A DNA stretch of 64,000 nt, from the NCBI RefSeq assembly GCF_030687395.1, contig NZ_CP117430.1, forward strand, positions 2,108,001 to 2,172,000. The letters run 5' to 3'. The notes below the pieces were generated by a model that saw only the letters and a program-made list of their open reading frames with translations, had not been told where the DNA came from and made no database searches. Of the stretch, positions 1 through 9,240 are shown in pieces (position 1 is the first letter of the stretch; each line of letters opens with the position of its first letter). The DNA is from Pseudomonas wuhanensis. Its GTDB lineage: Bacteria; Pseudomonadota; Gammaproteobacteria; Pseudomonadales; Pseudomonadaceae. A program made the position numbers and the translations under genes.

Positions 1-50
1 ACGCGCTCGCTCTCGAACCATAAAGCATGAACCGTTAAGGAGTTGCCCAG

Positions 51-596
51 ATGAGCAGCCTGTCCGTTTACCACGTCAGCAGCCCCGAAATACCGAACAA
101 AGTACTCACCCACCTCGAAGACATCGCCTCGACCCTGGCCGAACAGGGTGTGCGCTTCGACCGTTGGCAAGCCACGGCGAAAATCCAGCCCGGCGCCAGC
201 CAGGAAGAAGTGATCGCCGCGTATCAGGAGCAAATCGACAAGCTGATGACCGAGCGCGGTTACATCACCGTCGACGTGATCAGCCTGAACAGCGATCACC
301 CGCAAAAAACCGAGTTGCGTGCCAAGTTCCTCGATGAACACCGTCATGGCGAAGACGAAGTACGATTTTTCGTCGCCGGACGTGGCTTGTTCACCCTGCA
401 CATCGGTGATTACGTCTACGCCGTGCTCTGCGAGAAAAATGACCTGATCTCGGTGCCTGCCGGTACGCCGCACTGGTTCGACATGGGCGAAAACCCGCAT
501 TTCGTCGCGATCCGCCTGTTCAACAACCCCGAAGGCTGGGTGGCCAATTTCACCGGCGATGACATCGCCAGCCGCTTCCCGCGTCTCGAGGACTGA
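51..596 (+). CDS. mtnD: Acireductone dioxygenase
   Basis: This cupin-fold metalloenzyme splits the acireductone of the methionine salvage pathway into formate and the 2-oxo precursor of methionine. The 181-residue product has the family length. The metal ligands are visible as H97, H99 and E103 in an HxHxxxxE motif (EHRHGEDE), with H141 in the second cupin motif (GTPHWFD). An AAGGAG ribosome binding site at 37-42 fixes the start at 51. mtnC follows after 4 bases, so the two are co-transcribed; mtnB is expected upstream outside the window. Whether the iron or nickel form predominates cannot be read from sequence. Confidence 0.96.
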   Translation: MSSLSVYHVSSPEIPNKVLTHLEDIASTLAEQGVRFDRWQATAKIQPGASQEEVIAAYQEQIDKLMTERGYITVDVISLNSDHPQKTELRAKFLDEHRHGEDEVRFFVAGRGLFTLHIGDYVYAVLCEKNDLISVPAGTPHWFDMGENPHFVAIRLFNNPEGWVANFTGDDIASRFPRLED

Positions 597-600
597 GTCG

Positions 601-1284
601 ATGCCGATCAAAGCAATTCTCACCGACATCGAAGGCACCACCAGCGCGGTGAGTTTTGTGTTCGACGTGCTGTTTCCTTACGCAGCTAAACACCTGCCGG
701 ATTTCGTTCGCCAAAATGCCGGACGCGCGGATGTCGCCGAGCAGCTCGCCGCTGTTCGGCGTGACGGCGGTGAGCCGCAAGCCGATGTCGAACGGGTCAT
801 CGACATCCTCTTGGGCTGGATCGCCGAAGACCGCAAGGCCACGCCGCTCAAGGCGTTGCAAGGGATGGTCTGGGAGCAGGGTTATCAGGCCGGGGAGTTG
901 AAAGGCCACGTGTACCCGGACGCCGTTGAAGCGCTCAAGCGCTGGCATCAGGAAGGTTTCAAACTGTTTGTGTATTCCTCGGGCTCGATTCAGGCGCAAA
1001 AACTGATCTTCGGCTGCTCGGACGCGGGAGATTTGTCGCCCCTGTTCAGCGGCTATTTCGACACCACCTCGGGGCCCAAGCGTGAAGCGCAGTCCTACGA
1101 GCGCATTTCCCAGGGGATTGGCGTTGATGCTTCGCAGGTTCTGTTTCTGTCCGACGTCGTTCAAGAGTTGGACGCCGCGCGTGCAGCCGGAATGGCAACC
1201 TGTGGCCTGGCCCGTGAGGGCGGGGAACTGACAGGGCACGTGACCGTCGACAGCTTTGCGCGGATCAATCCTTCAGCCCTGTAA
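601..1284 (+). CDS. mtnC: Enolase-phosphatase E1
   Basis: This bifunctional HAD-family enzyme of methionine salvage enolises and dephosphorylates 2,3-diketo-5-methylthiopentyl-1-phosphate, producing the substrate of the mtnD product next door. The 227-residue protein starts [14 protein letters not shown], with nucleophile D9 and E11 of HAD motif I. SSG at 126-128 is motif II, K160 motif III and DVVQE at 185-189 motif IV. I chose the ATG at 601, just after the mtnD stop, because it aligns with motif I; an upstream in-frame start would overlap mtnD. A terminator follows at 1322. Confidence 0.95.
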   Translation: MPIKAILTDIEGTTSAVSFVFDVLFPYAAKHLPDFVRQNAGRADVAEQLAAVRRDGGEPQADVERVIDILLGWIAEDRKATPLKALQGMVWEQGYQAGELKGHVYPDAVEALKRWHQEGFKLFVYSSGSIQAQKLIFGCSDAGDLSPLFSGYFDTTSGPKREAQSYERISQGIGVDASQVLFLSDVVQELDAARAAGMATCGLAREGGELTGHVTVDSFARINPSAL

Positions 1285-1321
1285 ACCACATAACAGGGAT
1301 TGCATAACCGCAGAAACAACT

Positions 1322-1355
1322 CAGGCCGTGAAGCGAAAGCGCTCACGGCCTGTTT
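1322..1355 (+). terminator. Rho-independent terminator after mtnDC
   Basis: A strong hairpin (CAGGCCGTGA arm, GCGAAAGCG apical part, TCACGGCCTG arm) is followed by the T-rich stretch tttgtttg. It sits 38 bases after the mtnC stop and lies between the convergent mtnC and DUF3509 genes. Confidence 0.85.
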
Positions 1356-1389
1356 GTTTGTAGCGCGTTTATTTACACAACCGCAGGAT

Positions 1390-1668
1390 TTAAACCGAGT
1401 GATAGGTCGGCAAGGCGAACCGTTGCTGGCTTTGCAGCATGGAGATCTGCGGCAGTTCGCTGGCCTGTTCGGCGATGTCACGGCGAATTGCGCTGATCAC
1501 CCACGACAGCTGATCGCCGGCATGTAATTGCTGGTAGGAAATCGAACGTTTGAAGACTTTGCCGTCGGTACTGCGCAGGGTCAGCAGAATGCCGCCGTCA
1601 GGCCGGGGCTGGGTGGTCACTTCGAAGTTGGAGAACAGCGACGAAAATTTTTCCTGGATCAGGCTCAT
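1390..1668 (-). CDS. DUF3509 family protein
   Basis: This is a small 92-residue protein of the DUF3509 type found in pseudomonads; its function is unknown. It begins MSLIQEKFSSLFSNF and carries the family's pattern of a 'vtTqPRPDGgilLtL' strand followed by 'gkvfkRsIsyqQl'. No signal peptide or membrane segment is visible. The gene is monocistronic and converges on mtnDC, separated from it by the terminator at 1322. The upstream region is AT-rich and probably holds its promoter. Confidence 0.8.
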   Translation of the reverse strand: MSLIQEKFSSLFSNFEVTTQPRPDGGILLTLRSTDGKVFKRSISYQQLHAGDQLSWVISAIRRDIAEQASELPQISMLQSQQRFALPTYHSV

Positions 1669-2021
1669 GTCTATCAGCTCCGTTTGTGCTTGAAGGGCAA
1701 CATGGAGAGGTAGTTGCAGTGATTGTGCCAGCGCCTGATTTTTAAAAAAATTATATAAATCAACAAGTTAGTTTTTAGACGGTTTTGTGCTTTCGTGCAA
1801 TCTGCATGAATGGCCATCGTGCATCCTGCATTTTGCGTGGTCGCCATCGATTCGATGGAACCAATCACAACGCCAGGGTTCCGCTTTTCGATCTCCGGTC
1901 CGAGCACTTCAGTTGCGGATACAAAACATTTCAAAAACCGCGTGTACAGCTCAAGAACCGCTGACGTATTTTCGATTTCAATCAACGCCACCCGACAATA
2001 AGAAGATCGAACGGGAGCACC
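1669..2021. other. AT-rich intergenic region between divergent genes
   Basis: This 350-base stretch separates the divergent DUF3509 and acyl-CoA synthetase genes. The part around 1735-1785 is very AT-rich (tttaaaaaaattatataaatc) and probably contains promoters for one or both. Two short overlapping frames here have no coding character. A GGGAG ribosome binding site for the downstream gene lies at 2012-2016. Confidence 0.5.
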
Positions 2022-3860
2022 ATGAGCCGCACGCTGAACGACACGATTACCTGGGGCATGATGCTCCGCAAGCTACCTTCCATTGCCAAAGCCATTCCCC
2101 GGGTGGTGAAGGGCATGAAAGCCGCCAACGTCAAGGACCCGACCCAACCGTGTGGTCTCGGCTGGAGCTTCGAGCAGGCGACATTGCGTAATCCCGATGG
2201 CCCGGCCTTGCTGCAGGGTGAGGTGGCGCTCACCTATGCACAGGTCAATCAGTGGGCCAATCGCATCGCCCATCACTTGATCGCCCAAGGCATCGGCAAG
2301 GGCGATGTGGTGGCGATCTTTATCGAAAACCGTCCGGAACTGCTGGTGACGATATTGGCGGTGGCCAAGGTTGGCGCGATCAGCGCCTTGCTCAATACCT
2401 CTCAGACCCGCGATACCCTGGCCCATAGCCTTAACCTGGTGGCGCCCGTGGCGATCGTGGTCGGCGAAGAGCTGGTGCCGGCTTTCAATGCGGTCCGCGA
2501 GCGGGTGTCCATCGAGGCGGCGCGCACCTGGTTTGTCGCCGATCAAGACACTTATCACCATCCGGGCAATTCGCCCGATGGCTTCATCAACCTGATGGCG
2601 GCCAGCTGCGACGCGTGCAGCGATAACCCCGTCAGCAGCCAGCAGGTTTTTCTCGACGATCCTTGTTTCTACATTTACACCTCGGGCACCACCGGGTTGC
2701 CCAAGGCCGGGGTGTTCAAGCACGGCCGCTGGATGCGCAGCTCCGCCAGCTTCGGGTTGATTGCCCTGGACATGCAGCCGCAGGACGTCGTCTATTGCAC
2801 CTTGCCGCTGTACCACGCCACCGGGCTCTGCGTGTGCTGGGGCTCGGCAATCAGCGGGGCGTCGGGGTTTGCCATCCGCCGCAAGTTCAGCGCCAGCCAG
2901 TTCTGGAGCGACGTGCGCAAATACCGGGCGACCACCCTCGGTTATGTCGGCGAATTGTGCCGCTACCTGGTGGATCAACCGCGCAGCGTCGACGACAGTC
3001 GGCACAGCGTGACGAAGATGATCGGCAATGGGCTGCGCCCCGGCGCGTGGCGTGAGTTCAAAACGCGTTTTGCCGTTAACCATATCTGTGAGCTGTACGC
3101 CGCCAGCGACGGCAATATCGGCTTCACCAACATCCTCAATTTCGACAACACCATCGGTTTTTCCCTGATGTCCTGGGAGTTGGTGGCGTACGACCACGAC
3201 AGCGGCGCACCCACCCGTGATGCCAAGGGCTTCATGCGCAAAGTGGCCAAGGGCGAGCAGGGTTTGCTGCTGGCAAGAATCGACGACAAGGCGCCGCTGG
3301 ACGGCTACACCGATCCGCAGAAAACCGCAAAAGTCGTGCTCCACGACGTGTTCAAGAAGGGCGACCGTTATTTCAATACCGGTGACCTGCTGCGCAACAT
3401 CGGTTTTGGCCACGCGCAGTTTGTCGATCGCTTGGGCGACACCTACCGCTGGAAGGGTGAAAACGTCTCGACCACCGAGGTCGAAAACATCCTCTTGCAA
3501 CACCCGCACATTGCCGAAGCGGTGGCCTATGGCGTGGAAATCCACAACACCAATGGGCGTGCCGGGATGGCGGCAATCACGCCGGCTGAATCCCTGGCGA
3601 CCCTGGATTTCAGCGAGTTGCTGGCTTTCGCCAGGCAGCAAATGCCTGCCTACGCGGTGCCACTTTTCCTGCGGGTGAAAGTGAAAATGGAAACCACCGG
3701 GACCTTCAAATACCAGAAGACGCGGCTCAAGGACGAAGCCTTCGACCCGAACAAAACCGGCGATGACCCGATCTACGCCTGGTTGCCGGGCACCCAGACG
3801 TACGTGCAAGTCACCGAGCAGGTGCTGGCGGATATTCGCGGCGGCAGGTACCGCTATTGA
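2022..3860 (+). CDS. Long-chain acyl-CoA synthetase, FATP/FadD6 type
   Basis: This AMP-forming enzyme activates long or very long fatty acids as CoA thioesters and is probably membrane-associated. The 612-residue length fits the FATP-like (FadD6) class rather than classical FadD. The ATP/AMP signature YTSGTTGLPKA is at about 219-229. Further on are the family motifs GDRYFNTGDLLR and DRLGDTYRWKGENVSTTEVE, which form the hinge and cofactor region. The start at 2022 has a GGGAG site. The gene appears to stand alone; the beta-oxidation pair at 11.6-15.0 kb is a plausible metabolic partner. The natural substrate cannot be read from the sequence. Confidence 0.9.
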   Translation: MSRTLNDTITWGMMLRKLPSIAKAIPRVVKGMKAANVKDPTQPCGLGWSFEQATLRNPDGPALLQGEVALTYAQVNQWANRIAHHLIAQGIGKGDVVAIFIENRPELLVTILAVAKVGAISALLNTSQTRDTLAHSLNLVAPVAIVVGEELVPAFNAVRERVSIEAARTWFVADQDTYHHPGNSPDGFINLMAASCDACSDNPVSSQQVFLDDPCFYIYTSGTTGLPKAGVFKHGRWMRSSASFGLIALDMQPQDVVYCTLPLYHATGLCVCWGSAISGASGFAIRRKFSASQFWSDVRKYRATTLGYVGELCRYLVDQPRSVDDSRHSVTKMIGNGLRPGAWREFKTRFAVNHICELYAASDGNIGFTNILNFDNTIGFSLMSWELVAYDHDSGAPTRDAKGFMRKVAKGEQGLLLARIDDKAPLDGYTDPQKTAKVVLHDVFKKGDRYFNTGDLLRNIGFGHAQFVDRLGDTYRWKGENVSTTEVENILLQHPHIAEAVAYGVEIHNTNGRAGMAAITPAESLATLDFSELLAFARQQMPAYAVPLFLRVKVKMETTGTFKYQKTRLKDEAFDPNKTGDDPIYAWLPGTQTYVQVTEQVLADIRGGRYRY

Positions 3861-3972
3861 ATGTGGCTCTTATTGAACGTAGCTATGGCCGTCCATGAGA
3901 AAAAAGAAGTGACAGGTTCCGGACCGCTCGGGAAACTATCGGCTTTCCGATTGACCGAATGTGGAGTCCCCA

Positions 3973-4491
3973 ATGTCAGACAAAAGCCGCCAGATGACCC
4001 CCGAAGAGGCTGCTGAATTTGCCGAACAGGTGTTCAACAAAGCGCGCGAGGGCGATGCGGCCATGATGGCTGCGCTGCTGACCAAGGGCCTGCCGCCGAA
4101 CCTGCGCAATCACAAGGGCGATACCCTGTTGATGTTGGCCGCGTACCACGGCCATGTCGACACGGTAAAAGTCCTTATCGAGCACAAGGCTGATCCTGAA
4201 ATCCGCAATGACAACGGCCAGAGCCCGATTGCCGGCGCGGCATTCAAAGGTGACCTGGCGGTGGTCAAGGCGTTGGTTGAGGGTGGCGCTGAAGTGGAAG
4301 GTTCGTCCTTCGACGGTCGCACTGCGCTGATGATGGCGGCGATGTTCAATCGCGTCGAAATCATCGACTACCTGATCAGCAAAGGCGCCGATCCGAAAGC
4401 CAAGGATGCCAACGGTGTGTCCGCGCTGGACGCGGCCAAAACCATGGGCGCGGCGGATACCACCGCACAATTGCAAAAGCTCCTGGCCTGA
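3973..4491 (+). CDS. Ankyrin-repeat protein
   Basis: This 172-residue cytosolic protein consists almost entirely of about four ankyrin repeats from residue 22 on, with clear units such as 'GDTLLMLAAYHGHVDTVKVL', 'GQSPIAGAAFKGDLAVVKAL' and 'GRTALMMAAMFNRVEIIDYL'. Ankyrin repeats mediate protein-protein contacts; the partner is unknown. I prefer the ATG at 3973 (MSDKSRQM) over a GTG four codons upstream, because GGAG at 3963-3966 sits six bases before it. No signal peptide is visible. It has no obvious functional link to its neighbours. Confidence 0.88.
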   Translation: MSDKSRQMTPEEAAEFAEQVFNKAREGDAAMMAALLTKGLPPNLRNHKGDTLLMLAAYHGHVDTVKVLIEHKADPEIRNDNGQSPIAGAAFKGDLAVVKALVEGGAEVEGSSFDGRTALMMAAMFNRVEIIDYLISKGADPKAKDANGVSALDAAKTMGAADTTAQLQKLLA

Positions 4492-4590
4492 CCTCTGTGG
4501 CTGCGGGGCTTTTGTGCCTGGTCCCGCAATCCGTTTGCGAATACGTTATCCTTCGCGCCCTCAAATCTCCCTCGCTACAGGATCCACCTC

Positions 4591-5121
4591 ATGAAAGCCG
4601 CACTCGTCGAACTCATCAGCAAAATCAGCTCCGGCTGCATGGACGAGGGCGAAATCCTGAAAGTCGCTGACGAAGCGGCTCAGGCCTACGCCGATCCCGA
4701 GGCTTTTCTGACGGCCAATCCGGACATCAACTACGACGACACCTTCCCGATCCCATTGGGCGAATGGGTAGTCGTCGGCAGCCTGCCGGAAACCGTGCTG
4801 TTCCAGGCTGACACCTACATGGACCTGTTTGCGCAGATCGTTGCTTCGTTCGGCCCCGGTGTCGATTTCAACATCAAACCCAAGCAACTGGCCAAGACCG
4901 AAGCCCTCACGGCGCTCAATCGCATTCAGGTGCAGATGAGCAGCATGAACAAGGAAAACGGCGGTTACACGCTGATGAACTTCAGCCAGTTGCTCGACGA
5001 CGAACTGCAAGTGGTGCTGGTCTACGGTAACGACGTGCCACGGGTTCTTGAATTGTGCGCGGAAGTCGGCATAGCCGCCGCGCCATCCCTGGAAGCCCTG
5101 AAAGTGGCGATCCACGTCTGA
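4591..5121 (+). CDS. Conserved hypothetical protein
   Basis: I do not recognise this 176-residue protein. It is acidic, without signal peptide or membrane segments, and predicted to be globular with mixed helix and strand. It begins MKAALVELISKISSGCMDEGEILKVADEA and contains 'PLGEWVVVGSLPETVLFQADTY'. An AGGA site precedes the ATG. Codon usage is like the neighbouring host genes, so it is a real chromosomal gene. Confidence 0.75.
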   Translation: MKAALVELISKISSGCMDEGEILKVADEAAQAYADPEAFLTANPDINYDDTFPIPLGEWVVVGSLPETVLFQADTYMDLFAQIVASFGPGVDFNIKPKQLAKTEALTALNRIQVQMSSMNKENGGYTLMNFSQLLDDELQVVLVYGNDVPRVLELCAEVGIAAAPSLEALKVAIHV

Positions 5122-5204
5122 AGCCCTCTAGGACGGTAATAAAACGGAACCCTTGCATCTCCCGACTATCCTAAGAGTGCATACCACTCTTCGGGAGCGT
5201 CACC

Positions 5205-5396
5205 ATGGGTTCCACGTTCAACAGCCTGGTTGGCCTGATTATTCTTGCCCTTGATATCTGGGCCATCATCAACGTGCTTAAAAGTGGCGCCGAGACCGGG
5301 ATGAAAATCATCTGGGTGCTATTGATCCTCCTGCTGCCGGTCCTGGGCCTGATCATCTGGGCCATCGCCGGGCCAAGGGGCAATGTGCGGATCTGA
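5205..5396 (+). CDS. Small PLDc_N-type membrane protein
   Basis: This 63-residue protein has two hydrophobic segments: 'LVGLIILALDIWAIINVL' at 8-25 and 'IIWVLLILLLPVLGLIIWAI' at 35-54. They are followed by a short polar tail, GPRGNVRI. The pattern, including P45 and the final W-IAGP, matches the phospholipase D N-terminal membrane domain that also occurs as a free-standing small protein. It has no catalytic HKD motif, so an enzymatic role is unlikely. A CGGGAG site precedes the ATG. Confidence 0.8.
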   Translation: MGSTFNSLVGLIILALDIWAIINVLKSGAETGMKIIWVLLILLLPVLGLIIWAIAGPRGNVRI

Positions 5397-5699
5397 TCGG
5401 TTTCTCGCAAACAATACTGAACCCTGTGGGAGCGTGGTTTGCCCGCGATGCAGGCGCTACGGTCAGTCAGATACACCGCAGCGATCCGCATCGCGGGCAA
5501 ACCACGCTCCCACAGGATTGGGTCGGGCCATAGCGTGACGTCGATTGGCCATCATGTGCGGGTAACCGTCCGTTGCCACCCGCATTCTCGGAGCACCTAC
5601 TTTTCATACCTTTGCGGTGTAAATCCGTTTGAACGATCACTCAAGGTAAAAGTCCAGATAGAAGTAAGCCCATCCATGGGTTTTATCGAGGAGGCACCG
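5397..5699. other. Intergenic region with a REP-type inverted repeat
   Basis: This 300-base gap holds the long inverted repeat described separately at 5423-5516. The remainder shows no coding character except the GAGGAGG ribosome binding site at its right edge for the gene at 5700. Confidence 0.6.
5423..5516. repeat. REP-type perfect inverted repeat
   Basis: Two perfect 29-base arms (5423-5451 and 5488-5516, beginning cctgtgggagcgtggtttgc) flank a 36-base spacer. The motif 'gtgggagcgtggtttgcccgcgatg' is a common extragenic repeat in fluorescens-group pseudomonads. It lies directly after the small membrane protein gene and could act as a transcription terminator or mRNA stabiliser. Confidence 0.85.
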
Positions 5700-5933
5700 A
5701 TGCAAAAGTGGAAAATCACTTTCGTGGATGATCATGGTGAAATTGTCGATGAAGTCTTCGAGCGTGCCGAATGCCCCAGCGACGATGAGGCTGCCCAACT
5801 GATCAAGGAGCGACTCCTTCCTGTCGCCGCCGAACTGGACATGAACGATCTGGAAGGGCGAACCCCCGATGCAGGCGCCAAAAGCCTGAAAACCCAGTAC
5901 AGCATCGAAATCCGCAGCATCACCCCAATCTGA
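5700..5933 (+). CDS. Small conserved hypothetical protein
   Basis: This 77-residue acidic protein begins MQKWKITFVDDHGEIVDEVFE. No family is recognised. The first 25 residues form a likely beta hairpin, followed by a helix 'SDDEAAQLIKERLLPVAAELD'. I chose the ATG at 5700 because a strong GAGGAGG site lies seven bases upstream; a longer in-frame extension has no such signal. No membrane segment is visible. Confidence 0.7.
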   Translation: MQKWKITFVDDHGEIVDEVFERAECPSDDEAAQLIKERLLPVAAELDMNDLEGRTPDAGAKSLKTQYSIEIRSITPI

Positions 5934-6145
5934 ATCTTCCTGTCTATCACTCACCAGACCTTGGCAGCAGCTCTGTCTTGAGGCTACTCTGCAAGCGAGA
6001 TCAGCGAATGACTCGCTAAGGTCTGGTCTTGTCAGCTACATGCTTGTTTCCCGTCGGTAACCTCTGTTGCCGTATCGCTCTCACCAATCGGTTGAAAGTG
6101 CAGGGAATACGGAAAGTCTATCCATCAGTCTGAGGGGGACGTTTC

Positions 6146-6487
6146 ATGAGCACAGCCTATCAAGAAGACATCAGCAGCAGCGTGCTGCGCCGCATGAAAG
6201 AAGGCGGTTTCGACTTTTCACGATTCCATCCCATCGAGTTCTACGCCATTTTCCCGGACGAGGAGCGGGCACGCAGGGCGGCAGGTCATTTCAGTGGTGA
6301 ATCCTTGAATGCCCAGATCAGCGTGAGGGACGACGGCGCGTGGCATCTGGAACTGAGCAAAGTGATGTACGCCACCTATGACGGGATCGGCGACTTTGAG
6401 CAGGACTTCGAGGCGGTGGTCGAGCCTCTGGGCGGTATCATCGAAGGATGGGGCGTCAAACAGGAGGTACGAGGGCTGCTCGCATAA
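6146..6487 (+). CDS. RraB-like protein (ribonuclease E inhibitor family)
   Basis: This 113-residue protein resembles the RraB family, whose E. coli member binds RNase E and modulates its cleavage of mRNA. Visible features are the 'F.HPIEFYAIFPDEERARRAA' segment and the acidic C-terminal motif 'DFEQDFEAVVEPLGGIIEGWGV', typical of the ferredoxin-like RraB fold. A GAGGGGGA site precedes the ATG. It is monocistronic and followed by a terminator at 6514. Its partner in this organism is inferred from family only. Confidence 0.75.
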   Translation: MSTAYQEDISSSVLRRMKEGGFDFSRFHPIEFYAIFPDEERARRAAGHFSGESLNAQISVRDDGAWHLELSKVMYATYDGIGDFEQDFEAVVEPLGGIIEGWGVKQEVRGLLA

Positions 6488-6867
6488 CTTTATGAACAGT
6501 GACAACACTCAGCAACGGCTGACCTTTGGGTTGGCCGTTTTCGTTTTTGCTATATGAAAAGCAAGATCAAATGGACAAAAAAAAAGCCACCTGAACAGGC
6601 GGCTAAAAGGGAAGAACAATAAGGTTTCCAGCGAATGCGCCGATTATCCGCATCGCCCCCCGGGCAGTGAAATCAACTCTGGCTATGCTGCTGATAGGCG
6701 ACAGCATTGCTTCGCCATGAAGCGGGGGCGATCAGGTTGGGGCATTTACCGCACAGGATTGGTGCGGCGGGTGCGACGCCGTTATCCAACTGATTGATAT
6801 CAAAGCGTTTATGCCGATGGCACGGGCCTTGCGAAGGCTTGGATGTCCGGGTGACAAGGAGTACGGC
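6488..6867. other. Intergenic region with two hairpins
   Basis: This 380-base gap contains the terminator at 6514 and a second hairpin (AGCCaCCTG / CAGGcGGCT) at about 6586-6607 with a poly-A run on its left, so its T tract would be on the minus strand. No coding frame is convincing. The region left of 6868 should hold the promoter of the ATP-grasp operon, and AAGGAG at 6856-6861 is the ribosome binding site. Confidence 0.5.
6514..6550 (+). terminator. Rho-independent terminator after the RraB-like gene
   Basis: The hairpin AACGGCTGACC / GGTTGGCCGTT with a TTTG loop is followed by ttttcgttttt. It is 27 bases after the stop codon. Confidence 0.8.
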
Positions 6868-8277
6868 ATGATCCGCACCTATTTTGATGAGATGTACGAT
6901 GCCGGCGGCCAGGTCCGCCCGCATTATCGGGAGTTTGCCCGTTGGCTGGCCGAAACGCCTGACGAGCTTTTGGCACAACGGCGACGCGAGGCCGATCTGT
7001 TATTTCATCGTGCCGGGATTACATTCACGCTCTATGGTGATGAGCAGGGGACAGAGCGCCTGATTCCCTTCGACACCATTCCCCGCAGTATCCCCGCCAG
7101 TGAATGGCGGGTCGTCGAGCGCGGCTGCATTCAGCGGGTCAAGGCATTGAACATGTTCCTTGCCGACCTCTATCACGAGCAGCGCATCATCAAGGCCGGC
7201 ATCATCCCGGCCGAGCAAGTACTGGCCAACGAGCAATACCAGTTGGCGATGCAAGGCCTGGATCTGCACCGCGATATCTATTCGCACATTTCCGGCGTCG
7301 ACCTGGTGCGCGATGGCGACGGCACGTACTACGTGCTCGAAGACAACCTGCGTACCCCCAGCGGCGTGAGCTACATGCTCGAAGACCGCAAGATGATGAT
7401 GCGCCTGTTCCCCGAGTTGTTTGCGGCCCAGCGCATTGCGCCGATCGACCACTATCCGAATTTGCTCCTGGACACCCTGAAAAGCTCCAGCCCGCTCGAC
7501 AACCCGAGCGTGGTGGTGCTGACACCGGGGCGCTTCAACAGCGCGTTTTTCGAGCATGCGTTTCTGGCCCGGGAAATGGGCGTTGAACTGGTGGAAGGCG
7601 CAGACCTGTTCGTGCGTGATGACAAGGTGTTCATGCGCACCACGGACGGGCCGAAAGCCGTCGACGTGATCTACCGGCGCCTCGACGATGCCTTCCTCGA
7701 TCCGCTGGCGTTCAACCCGGATTCGATGCTCGGCGTGCCAGGACTGCTGTCGTCCTATCGCTCCGGCAACGTGGTGCTGGCGAATGCCATCGGCACCGGG
7801 GTCGCGGACGACAAGTCGGTGTACCCCTTCGTCACGGACATGATTCGTTTCTACCTGGATGAAGAGCCGATTCTGAAGAATGTGCCTACATGGCAGTGTC
7901 GTAATCCTTCTGAACTGTCCCACGTGCTGGCCAATCTTCCAGAGCTGGTAGTCAAGGAAACCCAGGGCTCCGGTGGTTACGGAATGTTGGTGGGGCCGGC
8001 GGCAACGGCAGCGGAAATCGAATCTTTCCGCGAGCGGATCAAAGCCAAGCCCCACGCGTACATCGCCCAACCGACGTTGTCTTTGTCGACCTGTCCGACC
8101 TTTGTCGAAAACGGCATCGCTCCACGCCATATCGACCTGCGTCCGTTTGTATTGTCTGGCCGCGAAACCCGGGTTGTGCCCGGCGGTTTGACCCGTGTCG
8201 CCTTGCGCGAAGGCTCTCTGGTGGTGAATTCCTCCCAGGGCGGCGGAACCAAGGACACCTGGGTGGTCGAGGATTGA
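6868..8277 (+). CDS. Circularly permuted ATP-grasp protein
   Basis: This 469-residue protein belongs to the circularly permuted ATP-grasp family (DUF404/DUF407 type), members of which form amide or peptide-like bonds with ATP; the substrate is unknown. Seen are 'YVLEDNLRTPSGVSYMLEDR', a family signature near residue 155, the glycine-rich nucleotide loop 'VVKETQGSGGYGMLVGP' near 365, and a C-terminal 'HIDLRPFVLSG' segment. The start at 6868 is fixed by AAGGAG. It leads an operon with the alpha-E and transglutaminase genes; these three families commonly occur together, which suggests one peptide-modifying pathway. Confidence 0.9.
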   Translation: MIRTYFDEMYDAGGQVRPHYREFARWLAETPDELLAQRRREADLLFHRAGITFTLYGDEQGTERLIPFDTIPRSIPASEWRVVERGCIQRVKALNMFLADLYHEQRIIKAGIIPAEQVLANEQYQLAMQGLDLHRDIYSHISGVDLVRDGDGTYYVLEDNLRTPSGVSYMLEDRKMMMRLFPELFAAQRIAPIDHYPNLLLDTLKSSSPLDNPSVVVLTPGRFNSAFFEHAFLAREMGVELVEGADLFVRDDKVFMRTTDGPKAVDVIYRRLDDAFLDPLAFNPDSMLGVPGLLSSYRSGNVVLANAIGTGVADDKSVYPFVTDMIRFYLDEEPILKNVPTWQCRNPSELSHVLANLPELVVKETQGSGGYGMLVGPAATAAEIESFRERIKAKPHAYIAQPTLSLSTCPTFVENGIAPRHIDLRPFVLSGRETRVVPGGLTRVALREGSLVVNSSQGGGTKDTWVVED

Positions 8278-8289
8278 AGGAAGCCTGCC

Positions 8290-9240
8290 ATGTTAAGTAG
8301 AACTGCCTCGGATCTGTATTGGATGTCGCGTTACCTGGAGCGGGCCGAAAACCTCGCACGGATGCTCGACATCAGTTATTCGCTGTCACTGATGCCTCAG
8401 GACGGTCGTGGCGATGGCTTGCACGAACTCGCCATGCCGTTGCTGATCACCGGCACTCTGGACGATTACCTGGAGCGTCATGGCGAACTGCATGCCGAAC
8501 GGCTGCTGCACTTTTTCGCTTTGGATGCGGCCAACCCGGCGAGCATCTACAGCTGCCTCGGTGCTGCGCGAGCCAGCGCCCATGCGGTGCGTGGGCGAAT
8601 CACCGCTGACATGTGGGAAAACATCAACGCTACCTGGCTGGAAATTCGCGGAATCGCCGAGCAGGGCTTGAGTCGCTACGGCATGAGCCGTTTCTGTGAG
8701 TGGATCAAGGAACGTTCCCACCTGTTCCGCGGCGCGTCCTACGGCACCATCATGCGTAACGACGCGTTCCGGTTCATTCGTCTGGGCACCTTTATCGAAA
8801 GGGCTGACAACACCTTGCGCCTGCTCGACGCCCGTTACGAAATGGCCGGCGATCAGGCTGAAGCAGTCAGCGACGGCACGGCTCACGCCTATTACCAGTG
8901 GAGTGCCTTGCTACGGGCCTTGTCGTCGTTCGAGGCTTATACCGAGATCTATCGCGACGCCCCAGGCGCCCGGCATGTGGCCGAGTTGTTGCTGCTGCGC
9001 GCCGACGTGCCGCGCTCCCTGCGGGCCTGCACCGAAGAAATCGACCAGATTCTCGCCCAATTGCCGGGGGCCAACGGCCGTCCCGCGCAACGTTTGGCGG
9101 CAGAAATGGACGCGCGCCTGCGCTACACCGGTATCAACGAAATCCTCGACGAAGGCCTGCACGCCTGGCTGACCGAGTTCATCCCGCTGGTGCGCCAGTT
9201 GGGCAACGCCATACACAGTTCCTACCTGGAGGCGGCATGA
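8290..9240 (+). CDS. Alpha-E domain protein (DUF403)
   Basis: This 316-residue, mostly helical protein starts MLSRTASDLYWMSRYLERAENLARMLD, the characteristic opening of the alpha-E (DUF403) family. The second helical half includes 'RFIRLGTFIERADNTLRLLDARYE'. It is the constant partner of circularly permuted ATP-grasp proteins. The gene starts 12 bases after the ATP-grasp stop and overlaps the transglutaminase start by four bases (ATGA), implying translational coupling. Its biochemical role is not known to me. Confidence 0.9.
   Translation: MLSRTASDLYWMSRYLERAENLARMLDISYSLSLMPQDGRGDGLHELAMPLLITGTLDDYLERHGELHAERLLHFFALDAANPASIYSCLGAARASAHAVRGRITADMWENINATWLEIRGIAEQGLSRYGMSRFCEWIKERSHLFRGASYGTIMRNDAFRFIRLGTFIERADNTLRLLDARYEMAGDQAEAVSDGTAHAYYQWSALLRALSSFEAYTEIYRDAPGARHVAELLLLRADVPRSLRACTEEIDQILAQLPGANGRPAQRLAAEMDARLRYTGINEILDEGLHAWLTEFIPLVRQLGNAIHSSYLEAA

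Noticed and set aside
1674..2001. Two short opposing frames between the DUF3509 and acyl-CoA synthetase genes
   Set aside because: They overlap each other in AT-rich promoter DNA and show no protein-like pattern.
2073..3809. Long minus-strand open frame opposite the acyl-CoA synthetase
   Set aside because: It mirrors a clear gene in GC-rich DNA; its translation is His/Gly/Arg-rich with no motif.
5423..5516. CRISPR-like palindromes
   Set aside because: A single inverted pair of a known REP class, not an array.
7000..8130. Minus-strand frame opposite the ATP-grasp gene
   Set aside because: Composition is typical of an antisense shadow and there is no ribosome binding site.
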